The position numbers were made by a program, and so were the translations under genes. DNA of 64,000 nucleotides, from NCBI GenBank assembly GCA_963734015.1, contig CAVTFG010000002.1, positions 248,001 to 312,000 of the forward strand, written 5' to 3'. The stretch comes from JALZKA01 sp963734015. GTDB lineage: Bacteria > Actinomycetota > Thermoleophilia > Solirubrobacterales > 70-9. The notes below the pieces were generated by a model. The model worked only from the letters and a program-made list of their open reading frames with translations. It was not told the origin of the DNA and did not search any database. Below, piece by piece: positions 33,694 through 41,826 of the stretch. How positions within the stretch are numbered: position 1 is the first letter of the stretch; the number at the start of each line of letters is the position of its first letter.

Positions 33694-33823
33694 GGCACAC
33701 TCCCGTGTTGAAGTCCTAACCCACCTGTTCCTATACCCGGGAATCCGGCGGACATTCACCCGGGGCGAAACGGCAGCGGCGGTGCTCGGGGTAACGGGCG
33801 CCGGGTTAGGGTAAGCAGGGCAC

Positions 33824-34618
33824 GTGGAGCCATTCCGGATCCTGGTAGTGGCGGCCGACGATCACATCGGCGAGCCGCTTCGACGCGAGCTCGACCAGCG
33901 CGCGGGGGACCGCACCCCCGAGGTGAGGATCGTCGTCCCGGCGCTGGCCCAGACGCCCTTCGAGCAGGCCGCCGGTGCGGTCGACGAGGGCATGGAGCAC
34001 GCACGCGAGCACCTCGGCGAGTCCCTGGAGCGCATGCACAACGCGGGCGTCGAGGGCGAGGGCCGAGTGGGCGATTCCGACCCGATGCTCGCGATCGACG
34101 ATGCGCTCTATGGGTTTCCGGCGGACGAGATCGTGATCGTCACCCACCCCGAGGACGAAGCCCGCTGGCTGGAGGCGGACCTCTTCGAGCGCGCCAAGAC
34201 GCGGTTCGAGCCGCCGATTCACCACTACGTCCATCGGGACGGCGGCGAGGAGGAAGTCGGGTTCCGCGGGGCCGGCGTCGAGAGCTCGGATCAGGCGGAG
34301 GTGGACCTCGACTCGCACAACCTGCCCAGGTTCACCGTGCGCGACATCGCCGGGATCGTGGTGGCGATCGTCGGCACGATCATCCTGATCGTGATCGCCA
34401 GCGCCAATCCCGACGAGACCGGCTCCACGTTCGACGTCGACGCGCTCCACACGATCATCGCCGGCCTTTTCGCGCTGATCAACATCGCCCACATCGTGGC
34501 CCTCGTTCTGTTCGAGAGCGTCGGCTACCGCGGCCTACCCCAGCGATTCTTCGCCAACCTGTCGCTCTACGGCACGCCGGCGGCGATCGTCGTCAGCCTG
34601 CTCCTGCTCCTGGTCTGA
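33824..34618 (+). CDS. Membrane protein with N-terminal universal-stress-like domain
   Basis: 264 residues from GTG 33824. The first 145 residues resemble a nucleotide-binding alpha/beta domain of the universal stress type: FRILVVAADDHIGEPL, the acidic helix FEQAAGAVDEGMEHAREHLGESLERM and EIVIVTHPEDEARWLEADLFERAKTRF. The C-terminal part has three transmembrane helices (IAGIVVAIVGTIILIVIASA, LHTIIAGLFALINIAHIVALVLF, YGTPAAIVVSLLLLLV). The combination is seen in uncharacterised actinobacterial proteins. It is the only plus-strand gene in the stress-regulation block. Confidence 0.6.
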   Translation: MEPFRILVVAADDHIGEPLRRELDQRAGDRTPEVRIVVPALAQTPFEQAAGAVDEGMEHAREHLGESLERMHNAGVEGEGRVGDSDPMLAIDDALYGFPADEIVIVTHPEDEARWLEADLFERAKTRFEPPIHHYVHRDGGEEEVGFRGAGVESSDQAEVDLDSHNLPRFTVRDIAGIVVAIVGTIILIVIASANPDETGSTFDVDALHTIIAGLFALINIAHIVALVLFESVGYRGLPQRFFANLSLYGTPAAIVVSLLLLLV

Positions 34619-34625
34619 GCCCGGC

Positions 34626-35555
34626 TCAAGCAGCCGCGCGAGCCTGGGCGGCCGGCTCAGCGCTCCGCTTACGGCGGCGGGCCCGGCCATGCGGGAACCG
34701 CGGGTCCGTGCGGGTCTCCTCGAACGTCCGTCGGCCGTCGGGCTCCTCGTCGCCCTGAACCGCCTCGAGCAGTCGCGCCAGGCCGCGGCGCAGGAGGCGC
34801 GAGACCTGCATCTGCGACACGCCCATCCGAGCGCCGATCTCGTACTGGTTCAGGTCCTCGGTGAACCGCAGCTCGACCGCCTTGCGCTCCTGATCCGTCA
34901 GGGTCGCGCAGCGCTCGATCGCGAACTGGGCTTCGACCGCATCGAACCCGATGTCGTCGCCCCCGACGGTTTCGATCCTGGGGACCGATTCGGGCTCGTC
35001 GCGGCGCACCGGCGTGTCCAACGAGACGGACCGCTGCGACTCGCGCGCCTGTAGGACGTCGAGGACGTCCTCCTCATCGAGGTCCAGCCGCTCGGCGATC
35101 TGCGCCACGGTCGGCGACTCGCCGAGCTCGTCGCTCAGCGCATCGGACGCCCGCTCCACCGCCAGCGACCGCTCTTGGAGGCTGCGGGGCATGTGCAGCC
35201 TCCAGGAGTGATCGCGGAAGTGGCGTCGCAGCTCGCCCAGGATCGTGGGCGCCGCGTAGGCCTTGAAACTGCGGCCGCGCTCCGGGTCGAACCCGCGCAG
35301 GGCCTTGACCAGCGCCAGGCTCGCGACCTGGGTCAAGTCGTCGGTCCGCTCGACACCGCCGCGGTAGCGCAGGGCCAACGAACGCGCGAGCGGTGTGAAC
35401 CTCCGCACCAGCTCCTCCTCGAGCGCAGGGGTCGGCTTCGCCACGTAGTCGCGCAATAGGGCCTGCTCGTCGGTGATTCCAAGCAGAGGCCCGCAGCGGG
35501 CATCCTCCGAACGCACGGGTTCGGTCGTAGTACGGGTACTGGGTGTGCCGGACAT
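34626..35555 (-). CDS. SigB/SigF-type RNA polymerase sigma factor
   Basis: 309 residues with regions 2, 3 and 4 and no region 1.1, as in the stress/sporulation group. Region 2: RFTPLARSLALRYRGGVERTDDLTQVASLALVKALRGFDPERGRSFKAYAAPTILGELRRHFRDHSW. Region 3: LGESPTVAQIAERLDLDEEDVLDVLQA. Region 4: TLTDQERKAVELRFTEDLNQYEIGARMGVSQMQVSRLLRRGLARL. The phrase TILGELRRHFRDHSWRLHMPR is diagnostic for SigB/F/G. A GTTT-N16-GGGTA promoter lies about 140 bp upstream, so autoregulation is likely. Neighbours include anti-sigma-like ATPases and a PP2C phosphatase. Confidence 0.92.
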   Translation of the reverse strand: MSGTPSTRTTTEPVRSEDARCGPLLGITDEQALLRDYVAKPTPALEEELVRRFTPLARSLALRYRGGVERTDDLTQVASLALVKALRGFDPERGRSFKAYAAPTILGELRRHFRDHSWRLHMPRSLQERSLAVERASDALSDELGESPTVAQIAERLDLDEEDVLDVLQARESQRSVSLDTPVRRDEPESVPRIETVGGDDIGFDAVEAQFAIERCATLTDQERKAVELRFTEDLNQYEIGARMGVSQMQVSRLLRRGLARLLEAVQGDEEPDGRRTFEETRTDPRFPHGRARRRKRSAEPAAQARAAA

Positions 35556-35694
35556 CGCTCCTCCTCAATCGGTGGGTCGACGGTCCGTAGTGGCGCTGGC
35601 TCTGTGACCGGCGCCCCTGGGCGGTTGCCGTGCCGGTGTTCCTTGTGACAACGGCCACCAGCTGCTTCACACAACTGGCGCGTGCGGCTTCAAG

Positions 35695-35719
35695 TACCCC
35701 CCGCCTGAGGATCCGAAAC
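35695..35719 (-). promoter_or_regulatory. Candidate SigB/SigF-type promoter for the sigma gene
   Basis: On the minus strand GTTT (35716-35719) is followed after 16 bases by GGGTA (35695-35699), matching the GTTT-N12-17-GGGTA consensus of SigB/SigF promoters. It would transcribe the sigma gene itself with a leader of roughly 130 bases. Confidence 0.5.
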
Positions 35720-35751
35720 CCGCTATCCCGAGACGGGGATTCCGCTCAGGC
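35703..35751. other. Inverted repeat between DUF4235 and the sigma gene
   Basis: GCCTGAG (35703-35709) and CTCAGGC (35745-35751) enclose a further CCCG/CGGG stem. It overlaps the spacer of the putative SigB-type promoter, and on the plus strand is followed by GTGGTTTTC. It could terminate leftward readthrough weakly or act as an operator. Confidence 0.4.
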
Positions 35752-35766
35752 AGTGGTTTTCTCGCT

Positions 35767-36045
35767 CTATTTCGGGTCCGGCCGCTCTTCGCCCGGCCAG
35801 CTCCGCGTGCCGCGGAAGAACACCGTGCGCGCCCCGTGGTCGAACGACCCGCGGACGAAGCGGAAGATCGCCCCCTGGAGGATCAGCGCGACCGCGAGCT
35901 TCGGCCACGAGATCTCACGATGCTCGGGGTCGGGTGGTTCCTGGTCGTCGAAGCGCGCCCAGATGAACTCGAAGAGCTTGGTTGCGGCGAGCCCCGCCAG
36001 CAAACCGCCGACGATGCTGAATGGCGCGAAGAGGATCCGTCCCAT
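35767..36045 (-). CDS. DUF4235 membrane protein
   Basis: 92 residues. A first helix (FAPFSIVGGLLAGLAATKLFEFIWARF) carries the conserved GLLAGxxAxKxFExxW pattern. A short loop (EPPDPEHREISWPKLAVALILQGAIFRFVRGSFDHGARTVFFRGT) contains a second membrane helix and the characteristic R-x2-VRGSFDHGAR. DUF4235 proteins are small stress-associated membrane proteins in actinobacteria with unknown activity. It sits between the sigma factor and the CHASE-PP2C phosphatase, all on the minus strand. Confidence 0.88.
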   Translation of the reverse strand: MGRILFAPFSIVGGLLAGLAATKLFEFIWARFDDQEPPDPEHREISWPKLAVALILQGAIFRFVRGSFDHGARTVFFRGTRSWPGEERPDPK

Positions 36046-36097
36046 GCCTCGCGGATACCCGAGGCCTTGGGGGAAAAACGGCCGCCGGCCGGCGCGC

Positions 36098-38311
36098 TCA
36101 ATCCACCCGTAGAGCGAACATCGCGAGGTCGTCGCGCGGGTTGCCGCCGACGAACTTCACGATCTCCCCCTCGAGGCGCTGAAGCATCGCCCCGGGGCGC
36201 TCGGAGGCGAGGCCCGTCAGCAGCGCGCCGAGGCGGTGGTCGCCGAAGAACTCGCCGTTTCGCCGCGCCTCCGGGAGGCCGTCCGAGCAGATGAAGAGCA
36301 GGGCGCCCGGATCCAGCCGGACCTCCTGCGCGCCGTACCTCGGGGCGTCCAGGGCCCCGACCAGCGGTCCGGTGACCTCGAGCCGGCGGACGGTCCCATC
36401 GGCGTTCACGATCCAGGGCTCCGGATGGCCGGCCGTCGTCACCGACGCCTGGATCCCGTCGGGGGTGGGCCGCAACTCGGCACAGCAGAGCGTGACGTAC
36501 GTGTGCTCGCCGGACGAACGGATCGCCTCGTGAACCCGCGCGACGGCGCCCGCCGGCCCGAGGCGGGCGGTGGCCCTGACGGTGTGGCGCGCGAGGGCCG
36601 TGAGCGCCGCGGCCTCCGGCCCCTTGCCGCAGACGTCCCCGACCACGGCCATCCAGTGCCCGCCGACCTCGAACAGGTCGTAGAAGTCGCCGCCCACCTC
36701 GGTGCCCGCCAGGCCGGCGCGGTGCCTGGCGGCCACCTCGGCGCCCGGGACCTCGATCAGCTCACGCGGGATGAGCGCCCCCTGGAGGATCTTGGCGATG
36801 TCGCGCTGCTGCTCGTACAGACGGGCGTTGTCGAGGGCGACGGCGGCGTGGGTCGCGACCTCCATCGCAAACGCCAGGTCCTCGCGGGTGAGAGGCGGTC
36901 GGCCGGTGGAGCCAAGGACGGTGATCGAGAGCGTTCCGAGCACCCGATTCCGGGCGACGAGGGGGACGATCATGCTCGAGACCTCGTCGGCCTCCAGCAG
37001 GTCCGCAGGCGACCGCTCCGACTCGCCGGGACGCTGCCGTGGAGGGATACCGCGCTCGCGTGCGCGGCGCGCCTCGCGGTCCTCGCTGACCCGCGTGTAG
37101 AGCACCGGCTGGCGGCTCGAGATCGCTGCGCGGATCGGGCTCGTCGCGGGTGGCTCGGGCATCGCCCGGATCAGCTCCATCGTCCGCTCGTCGGGCGCCG
37201 CGACGCCGACGCGCCTGACGATTCCGCCCTCGGTCGCCTCGTGGACGACGCACACGTCGCCGACCGCCGGCACGAGCTGCCGGGCCAGGCTGCCGAGGCG
37301 GGCGTCGCCCTCGATCTCGCGTTCGATCGCCTCCGTGATCCGCACCTGAAGCGACTCGCGGGCGGCGAGCCGCTCAGACTCGGACTGGCCGTGGACAAGG
37401 TCGCGCTCACGGCGGGACGCGAGCAGCAGCAAACCCGCGGCCGTCAGGGTGAGCGCCAGGCCACCGGCGCCGTAGGCGATGGCAGGGGTCAGGTCCGGGT
37501 CGGTCGCCCCGGAGACGGAAACCTCCCAGTTCCTCCCCAGCACATTGACGCTGCTGCTGGTGGCATCCTCCCCGGGCTCGCTCCCGGCGAGCGACGCGCC
37601 CTCGTCCGAGATCGTCAGGCCGTCCTCCAGCGCGAGCTGGCTCTCCACCTCCGCGACCGTGTCGGCACCCGAGATGCGTGTCGCCAGCACCCCGGCGATC
37701 CCGCCGCCGGTCATGGCAACCGGGTCGTACACGATCGCGCCCGGCTCGTTTGGGCGCCTGAGATCGAGCGGCTCGGAAAGCCGGACGCCGCCCGAGTTCA
37801 TCGCGCGACGAACGATCGGCGCCCGCTCGGGATCGGAAAGCAGGTCCGCGCCGAGGCTCTCCCTGCGCATCGCGCTGTCCGGATAGACCAGCGACACGGC
37901 CAGGAAGTCACCCTGGGCGCTCTCAGGGAGCGGATCGAAGTTGCCGCTTTCGTTGATCCGGGTGATCGGCCCGATCTCCTCCTCGAACTCCTCCCGTTCG
38001 GCGGCGGTGACCTGCTGGGCGAAGGAGATGCGCGAGAACGGCGTTCGTCGCAAGATGTCGCGGGCGAACTCGTGGAAGCGCTCAGGATCCACCTCGCCAT
38101 CGCTCTCCGCGAGCGTGGACGAGCCACGGAGGCCCGCGGCGAGGACCGTCAGGTTCTGGCGCACGGCAAGCGCCGCCTGGCGGGCCCGCAACTCGTCGGC
38201 GTCGCGCGCCGAGTCGCGCTCGGCCTGATACGCGAGCACCGTCGCCAGCGCCGTCGCCGCCAAGAGGGCGACGATGACCAGCGCGGTGAGCGTTCGGCGT
38301 CCCTGCAGCAC
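36098..38311 (-). CDS. CHASE-GAF-PP2C (SpoIIE-type) sensor phosphatase
   Basis: 737-residue membrane sensor. One helix at residues 8-27, then an extracellular CHASE domain to about 235 (FHEFARDILRRTPFSRISFAQQVTAAEREEFEEEIG), a second helix (PAIAYGAGGLALTLTAAGLLLLAS), a GAF domain (about 330-500) and a PP2C phosphatase from about 520. The phosphatase keeps the metal-binding VGGDFYDLFEVGGHWMAVVGDVCGKGPEAAALTA, the TAGHPEPWI motif and the LLFICSDGLPEARRNGEFFG segment. It should dephosphorylate a STAS antagonist and so release a sigma factor. Located beside the SigB-like gene and an RsbW-like gene. Confidence 0.9.
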   Translation of the reverse strand: MLQGRRTLTALVIVALLAATALATVLAYQAERDSARDADELRARQAALAVRQNLTVLAAGLRGSSTLAESDGEVDPERFHEFARDILRRTPFSRISFAQQVTAAEREEFEEEIGPITRINESGNFDPLPESAQGDFLAVSLVYPDSAMRRESLGADLLSDPERAPIVRRAMNSGGVRLSEPLDLRRPNEPGAIVYDPVAMTGGGIAGVLATRISGADTVAEVESQLALEDGLTISDEGASLAGSEPGEDATSSSVNVLGRNWEVSVSGATDPDLTPAIAYGAGGLALTLTAAGLLLLASRRERDLVHGQSESERLAARESLQVRITEAIEREIEGDARLGSLARQLVPAVGDVCVVHEATEGGIVRRVGVAAPDERTMELIRAMPEPPATSPIRAAISSRQPVLYTRVSEDREARRARERGIPPRQRPGESERSPADLLEADEVSSMIVPLVARNRVLGTLSITVLGSTGRPPLTREDLAFAMEVATHAAVALDNARLYEQQRDIAKILQGALIPRELIEVPGAEVAARHRAGLAGTEVGGDFYDLFEVGGHWMAVVGDVCGKGPEAAALTALARHTVRATARLGPAGAVARVHEAIRSSGEHTYVTLCCAELRPTPDGIQASVTTAGHPEPWIVNADGTVRRLEVTGPLVGALDAPRYGAQEVRLDPGALLFICSDGLPEARRNGEFFGDHRLGALLTGLASERPGAMLQRLEGEIVKFVGGNPRDDLAMFALRVD

Positions 38312-38468
38312 AAGAGGATCCTAGGATCATCGCCCCTGGAACGCGAACAGCGGCGCCCCGGGGGACGGCGCCGCTGCTCGAAGCTCCTCGATGGAAGCTG
38401 CCAGGATGGAGTTGCCCGATCCGCCTGACTTGAACCCAGGTTTCGTTAGCGAAAGCCGCAGTTTGCGG

Positions 38469-38927
38469 CTAGCCGATGCCGATCAGGGGCCGCCGGTTCG
38501 ACGAAAAGCGGTCGAGCCTTGGACGCGGCGCGGGGTTACGCAACGCGAACCGCATGCTCACGGTCGTCCCGGCGGCGTCGGAAGCGACGGTGACCCCGTT
38601 GGAGACGCGGCCGATCACGGGGAGCCCCAGTCCGGTCCGGGTGCCGGATCGGGCGGTGAGGCCAAGGCCGCTGTCCGCAACGCGGACCAGGATGTCGTCG
38701 TCGCGCCGCTCGGCGTAGAGCTCCACCCGGCCGCCGTTCGTCCCGTATGCGTGGCGAACGACGTTGCCGACGGCCTCCGAGGTGGCCAGCGCGATCCCGG
38801 CCGCGAGGTTGTCGTCACCCACTCCCTGCGTGTGAAACCACCGAAGGATCTCGGTGCGCATGAGCCGGACGCTGGTCGGCTCCGCGGCCATCGAGATCTC
38901 GAGGAAGGATGACTTCTCGTGAGTCAC
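38469..38927 (-). CDS. RsbW-like serine kinase/anti-sigma protein
   Basis: 152 residues from ATG 38927. N-box LATSEAVGNVVRHAYG and G1/G2 boxes VADSGLGLTARSGTRTGLGLPVIGRVSNGV are complete, so ATP binding is likely. The starting segment (FLEISMAAEPTSVRLMRTEILRWFHTQG) matches RsbW/SpoIIAB-type proteins. A 30-residue basic tail follows the domain. Probably transcribed toward the CHASE-PP2C gene 158 bp away. With the ATPase at 33328 there are two candidates for control of the same sigma factor. Confidence 0.82.
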   Translation of the reverse strand: MTHEKSSFLEISMAAEPTSVRLMRTEILRWFHTQGVGDDNLAAGIALATSEAVGNVVRHAYGTNGGRVELYAERRDDDILVRVADSGLGLTARSGTRTGLGLPVIGRVSNGVTVASDAAGTTVSMRFALRNPAPRPRLDRFSSNRRPLIGIG

Positions 38928-39008
38928 ACCTTCCTGTTGCCCCGTCGGACCAGGGAATACTCATAAGTGCACGAAGTCGCCCAGTCTTTTCCTCGTGCGG
39001 TGAGTAAA

Positions 39009-39082
39009 TCGGGGCGCCCGGATTTGAACCGGGGACCTCACCGACCCGAACGGTGCGCGCTACCAGGCTGCGCCACGCCCCG
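39009..39082 (-). tRNA. tRNA-Pro (anticodon CGG)
   Basis: A complete cloverleaf on the minus strand. The acceptor stem CGGGGCG pairs with CGCCCCG, followed by discriminator A. The D-arm is GCGC-AGCCTGGTA-GCGC, the anticodon arm CACCG-TTCGGGT-CGGTG with CGG in the loop, and the T-arm CCCGG-TTCAAAT-CCGGG. 74 bases; CCA is not encoded. C1-G72 and the AGCCTGGTAG D-loop are typical for proline tRNAs. It decodes CCG, a frequent codon in this GC-rich genome. Confidence 0.97.
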
Positions 39083-39110
39083 AGGTCGCCAAGTATCGCA
39101 GGGCCAGTGA

Positions 39111-39158
39111 GGCGGAGTCCGGAGGACGAAGCCGAGCCCCGGCGTTTAAGAGCCGGCT
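39111..39158 (+). repeat. 48-bp double-hairpin repeat, copy 2
   Basis: GGC-GGA-GTCC-(GGA)-GGAC-GAA-GCC, GAGCC, CCGGC-(GTTTAAGA)-GCCGG-CT. It ends 35 bp before the TVP38 start codon, in the same direction as the gene. The tRNA-Pro gene begins 28 bp to its left on the other strand. Confidence 0.85.
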
Positions 39159-39193
39159 TATCTATCGCGAGATCGCCTGGGCATACTTGAACG

Positions 39194-39931
39194 ATGGCGA
39201 AGCCTCCAACCAGGGGCGGGGCCGAGTCCGCGGGCGGGAAGCCCTGGGAAGCGCTTGCGATCACTGTGGTGTTCGCCCTGATGCTGGTCGCCGGGGTGCT
39301 GGCGATCGACCCGCTCCGCGACGCGTTCGGCGATGCGGTGCGCGGCGACACCCAAAACCTGCGCGAGGACCTCCGCGAGCTGGACGCGGCGGGCGTGGCG
39401 ATCCTCTACGCGCTGATCGCCATCCACACCTTCGTCTGGTACCCGGCGGAGATCGTGGACGCCGCCGCGGGCTTCGTCTACGGCTTCTGGCCGGCGTTCG
39501 CCATGGTGATGGCCGGCTGGGTCGCCCAGGGCCTCGCCGCCTACGCGATCGGCCGCACCGCGGCGCGCCCGTTGCTTTACCGGTTCATCGGCGAGGAGCG
39601 ATTCGGCCGGCTCGAGAGGGCGATCGAGCACGGCGGGGTCACGCTCCTGCTGGCCGCGCGCCTCGTCCCGATCGTCCCGTTCAGCCTGTTCAGCTACGTC
39701 GCGGGCGCCGCGCGCGTGCCGGTCGGGCGCTTCGCCTGGACCACGGCGATCGGATACATCCCGATCACCGCCGCGTCGATCTACCTGGGAAGCCGTCTCG
39801 AGGAACTCTCGCTGGACGACCCGCTGCTCTGGCTCGCGGTCGCAGGCGTGCTCGGCCTCCTCGTCCTCACGCGGCTGCTGCGACCGCTGATCGACCATCC
39901 ACCTCCGGACGCCGAGCCTGAGGCCAAGTGA
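39194..39931 (+). CDS. TVP38/TMEM64 family membrane protein
   Basis: 245 residues with the DedA/VTT fold. Membrane segments include ALAITVVFALMLVAGVLAI, ILYALIAIHTFVWYPAEIVDAAAGFVYGFWPAFAMVMAGWVAQGLAAYAIGR and the re-entrant motif LLLAARLVPIVPFSLFSYVAGAARVPVGRFAWTTAIGYIPITAASIYLGS. The F-x-x-Y/GxxAxR-LVPxxPFSLxSYVAGxxR pattern is diagnostic. Family members act in lipid scrambling or membrane homeostasis; the bacterial function is not settled. ATG start at 39194, preceded by repeat copy 2. Confidence 0.88.
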   Translation: MAKPPTRGGAESAGGKPWEALAITVVFALMLVAGVLAIDPLRDAFGDAVRGDTQNLREDLRELDAAGVAILYALIAIHTFVWYPAEIVDAAAGFVYGFWPAFAMVMAGWVAQGLAAYAIGRTAARPLLYRFIGEERFGRLERAIEHGGVTLLLAARLVPIVPFSLFSYVAGAARVPVGRFAWTTAIGYIPITAASIYLGSRLEELSLDDPLLWLAVAGVLGLLVLTRLLRPLIDHPPPDAEPEAK

Positions 39932-39932
39932 G

Positions 39933-40646
39933 CTAGCCCGGCGGGACCTCGACCCGCTCGATCGCCAGCCGTGCCTCGTCGAGCGTGGGCACCTCGTCCA
40001 GCGTCTCCGCGCCGCCCGGTCCGCTGACGATCATCACCGGCTGCGCCGGGAGCTTCAATTCGAACGCGAGCTTGCCGTCGGTGTCGACCGCGCTCTCGTA
40101 GTCGGGGTCATCGCTCTGGAGCTCGAGCTCGTCCTCGAACTCGACCTCCCACTCGTCGTGCTCGAGCCCCGGCGTGACCTCCGCGATCTCGTTGAGGAAC
40201 TCCTCGTCCACCCCGTCCTCGTCCGCGAGCCCGAGGTTCCGGAGGACGAGTGCCGCGAACTGCCACTGGTGACCCTGCGCGCCGGCGGCGTCGGCCGCGA
40301 TCGCCGCCTCGGTCACCGCGGTCCGGCCGAACGAGAAGTGGCGAAGGTTGATCTGGGCGCGGTCGGTGCGCACGTACTCGTTGATCAGAGGATCCACGAC
40401 CTCGCGCTGGAAGTCGGCCCCGGGCACCGAGCGGACGTCCGTGAACAGGTCGATCTCGACCGGGGCGTCCGGCGATCCGAGCCGCTCCTCCTCTTGGCGG
40501 ATCCCGGCGATCAGCCTCTGGACCTCCGGCCGTCCCTCGATCTCAACCGCCTGCGGGCCGCCCTCGCCCACGGCGATCGCGATGATCGCGTAGCCCACGC
40601 CGACCGCGAGCACGGCCAGCAGCACCCTGGGGACCCAGGGGCTCAA
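39933..40646 (-). CDS. DsbA-like thioredoxin-fold protein lacking the CxxC motif
   Basis: 237 residues. An N-terminal membrane anchor (VLLAVLAVGVGYAIIAIAVG) is followed by a thioredoxin-4/DsbA pattern: APVEIDLFTDVRSVPGADFQREVVDPLINEYVRTDRAQINLRHFSFG, a helical insert with QGHQWQFAALVLRNLG, and a C-terminal strand (PVMIVSGPGGAETL). In active relatives the FTD-x strand leads to a CxxC catalytic pair; here it reads VRSVPG with no cysteine at all. So it cannot exchange disulfides and may serve as a binding or chaperone-like domain. Its start overlaps the 79-residue gene upstream (ATGA). Confidence 0.72.
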   Translation of the reverse strand: MSPWVPRVLLAVLAVGVGYAIIAIAVGEGGPQAVEIEGRPEVQRLIAGIRQEEERLGSPDAPVEIDLFTDVRSVPGADFQREVVDPLINEYVRTDRAQINLRHFSFGRTAVTEAAIAADAAGAQGHQWQFAALVLRNLGLADEDGVDEEFLNEIAEVTPGLEHDEWEVEFEDELELQSDDPDYESAVDTDGKLAFELKLPAQPVMIVSGPGGAETLDEVPTLDEARLAIERVEVPPG

Positions 40647-40882
40647 CCCGCGACAGCCTTGTAGTACCGGACGGCGAGGCCCGTGAGGAGCGTCTCGAAC
40701 GCCTCCTCGATCGGCCGCCCTCCGGACTCGGCGTATGCCTCGAGGCCGGCGCGCTCGATCTCGCCCGAGACACGCACGACCTCGTCGACGAGCTCGGGGT
40801 GCTCGTCGCAGAAGTACGCGCCGATCGAGTACAGCTCGGTGTCCATGAGCGAGCGGAGGAAGGGGGAGCTGGCTTCGGCCAT
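40643..40882 (-). CDS. Small conserved helical protein
   Basis: 79 residues from ATG 40882: SPFLRSLMDTELYSIGAYFCDEHPELVDEVVRVSGEIERAGLEAYAESGGRPIEEAFETLLTGLAVRYY. It is helical, soluble and without a known domain. The stop overlaps the start of the DsbA-like gene, so the two form an operon. The repeat copy 3 lies on the other side, between this gene and NIF3. Confidence 0.55.
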   Translation of the reverse strand: MAEASSPFLRSLMDTELYSIGAYFCDEHPELVDEVVRVSGEIERAGLEAYAESGGRPIEEAFETLLTGLAVRYYKAVAG

Positions 40883-40901
40883 CGTGCGAGAAATCTAGTG
40901 A

Positions 40902-40949
40902 GGCGGAGTCCGGAGGACGAAGCCGAGCCCCGGCGTTTAAGAGCCGGCT
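40902..40949 (+). repeat. 48-bp double-hairpin repeat, copy 3
   Basis: Identical to copy 2 over all 48 bases (loops GGA and GTTTAAGA). It ends 22 bp before the NIF3 start codon and lies in the promoter space between divergent genes. Confidence 0.85.
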
Positions 40950-40971
40950 CTTAACCTGGTGATGGATTCAC

Positions 40972-41733
40972 ATGGCGAACCGAGACGAGATCATCGAATT
41001 CTGCGACGAGCTGCTCGACGTCGGAGCGTTCTCCGACTACGGCCCGAACGGGCTTCAGGTTCCCGGCGACAGCGAGGTCGGCAAGGTCGTCACCGGCGTC
41101 TCGGCCCACCGGGAGCTGATCGCGCGCGCCGTCGACGCCGGCGCGCAGATGGCGATCACGCACCACGGGCTGTTCTGGGATTTCCTCCCGCGCGCCCTCA
41201 GCGAGCCGATGGCTGAGCGCCTGCGACTGGCCCTGGGCGCCGGGCTATCGGTCGCCGCGTATCACCTGCCGCTGGACGCGCACCCGGAGATCGGCAACAA
41301 CGCGCTGATCCGGGACGGGCTCGGGTTCGATCCCTCGCCGGAGCCGTTCGGCCTGGCGCGCGAACGGCCGATCGGGGTGGTGGGGCGCAGCGCCGAAGGC
41401 GTCGGCGCCGACGGCCTCGTCGAGCGGGTTCGCACGCTGACCGAGCGCGACCCGCTGGTCTTCGCCGCAGGTCCCGATCCGGTGCGCTCGATCGGGATCG
41501 CCTCGGGCGCCGGGGCCTCGATGGTCCACGAGGCCGTCAGCCTGGGGCTCGACGCCCTGCTCACCGGCGAGCCTGCCGAGCATGTAATGGCCGACGCCCG
41601 CGAGGGTGGCCTTCACTTCATCGCCGCCGGGCATTACGCGACCGAGACCTTCGGGGTCCGCCGGCTGGGGGAGCTCGTCGCCGAGCGCTTCGACGTGGAG
41701 CACGAGTTCATCGCCGTGCCAAACCCTGTCTGA
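40972..41733 (+). CDS. NIF3-like dinuclear metal-centre protein
   Basis: 253 residues of the NIF3/YbgI family, hexameric toroids with two metals per subunit. The metal ligands are in AITHHGLFWD (His pair), YHLPLDAHPEIGNNALI (His/Asp) and the C-terminal HFIAAGHYATETFGVRRLGE (His and Glu). YGPNGLQVPG near residue 24 is also conserved. This is the short form without the inserted PII-like domain. The cellular role is uncertain (GTP cyclohydrolase-like folds reported). The stop codon is followed directly by a dispersed 52-nt element. Confidence 0.92.
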   Translation: MANRDEIIEFCDELLDVGAFSDYGPNGLQVPGDSEVGKVVTGVSAHRELIARAVDAGAQMAITHHGLFWDFLPRALSEPMAERLRLALGAGLSVAAYHLPLDAHPEIGNNALIRDGLGFDPSPEPFGLARERPIGVVGRSAEGVGADGLVERVRTLTERDPLVFAAGPDPVRSIGIASGAGASMVHEAVSLGLDALLTGEPAEHVMADAREGGLHFIAAGHYATETFGVRRLGELVAERFDVEHEFIAVPNPV

Positions 41734-41741
41734 ACCCATCG

Positions 41742-41793
41742 AAACACCCCCTTACCAGGGGGGCAAACCTGCTTTCGCGACTTGCGTCGCTGA
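41742..41793 (+). repeat. About 52-nt dispersed structured element, copy 1
   Basis: In transcript direction it contains a C-tract/G-tract hairpin (CCCCCT-TACC-AGGGGG), the invariant stretch GGCAAACNNNCTTTCGCGAC and a GCGAC-TTGC-GTCGC hairpin. CATCGA at 41737 and TCGATG at 41795 could close the whole element. It lies immediately after the NIF3 stop. A matching copy is at 59090-59142. Confidence 0.7.
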
Positions 41794-41826
41794 CTCGATG
41801 AACGCCGGATTTTGCGCGGATATTTA

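Noticed and set aside
33725..33745. SigB-type promoter upstream of the RsbW-like gene (GGGTAT)
   Set aside because: GGGTAT is present on the minus strand, but no GTTT lies at 12-17 bases; the nearest is about 29 bases away.
36236..38428. 730-codon plus-strand frame
   Set aside because: Antisense to the CHASE-GAF-PP2C gene, which has clear domains.
38480..38520. Ninth copy of the 18-bp motif
   Set aside because: CGACGAAAAGCGG resembles the right half only; it is inside the RsbW-like coding sequence and the left arm is absent.
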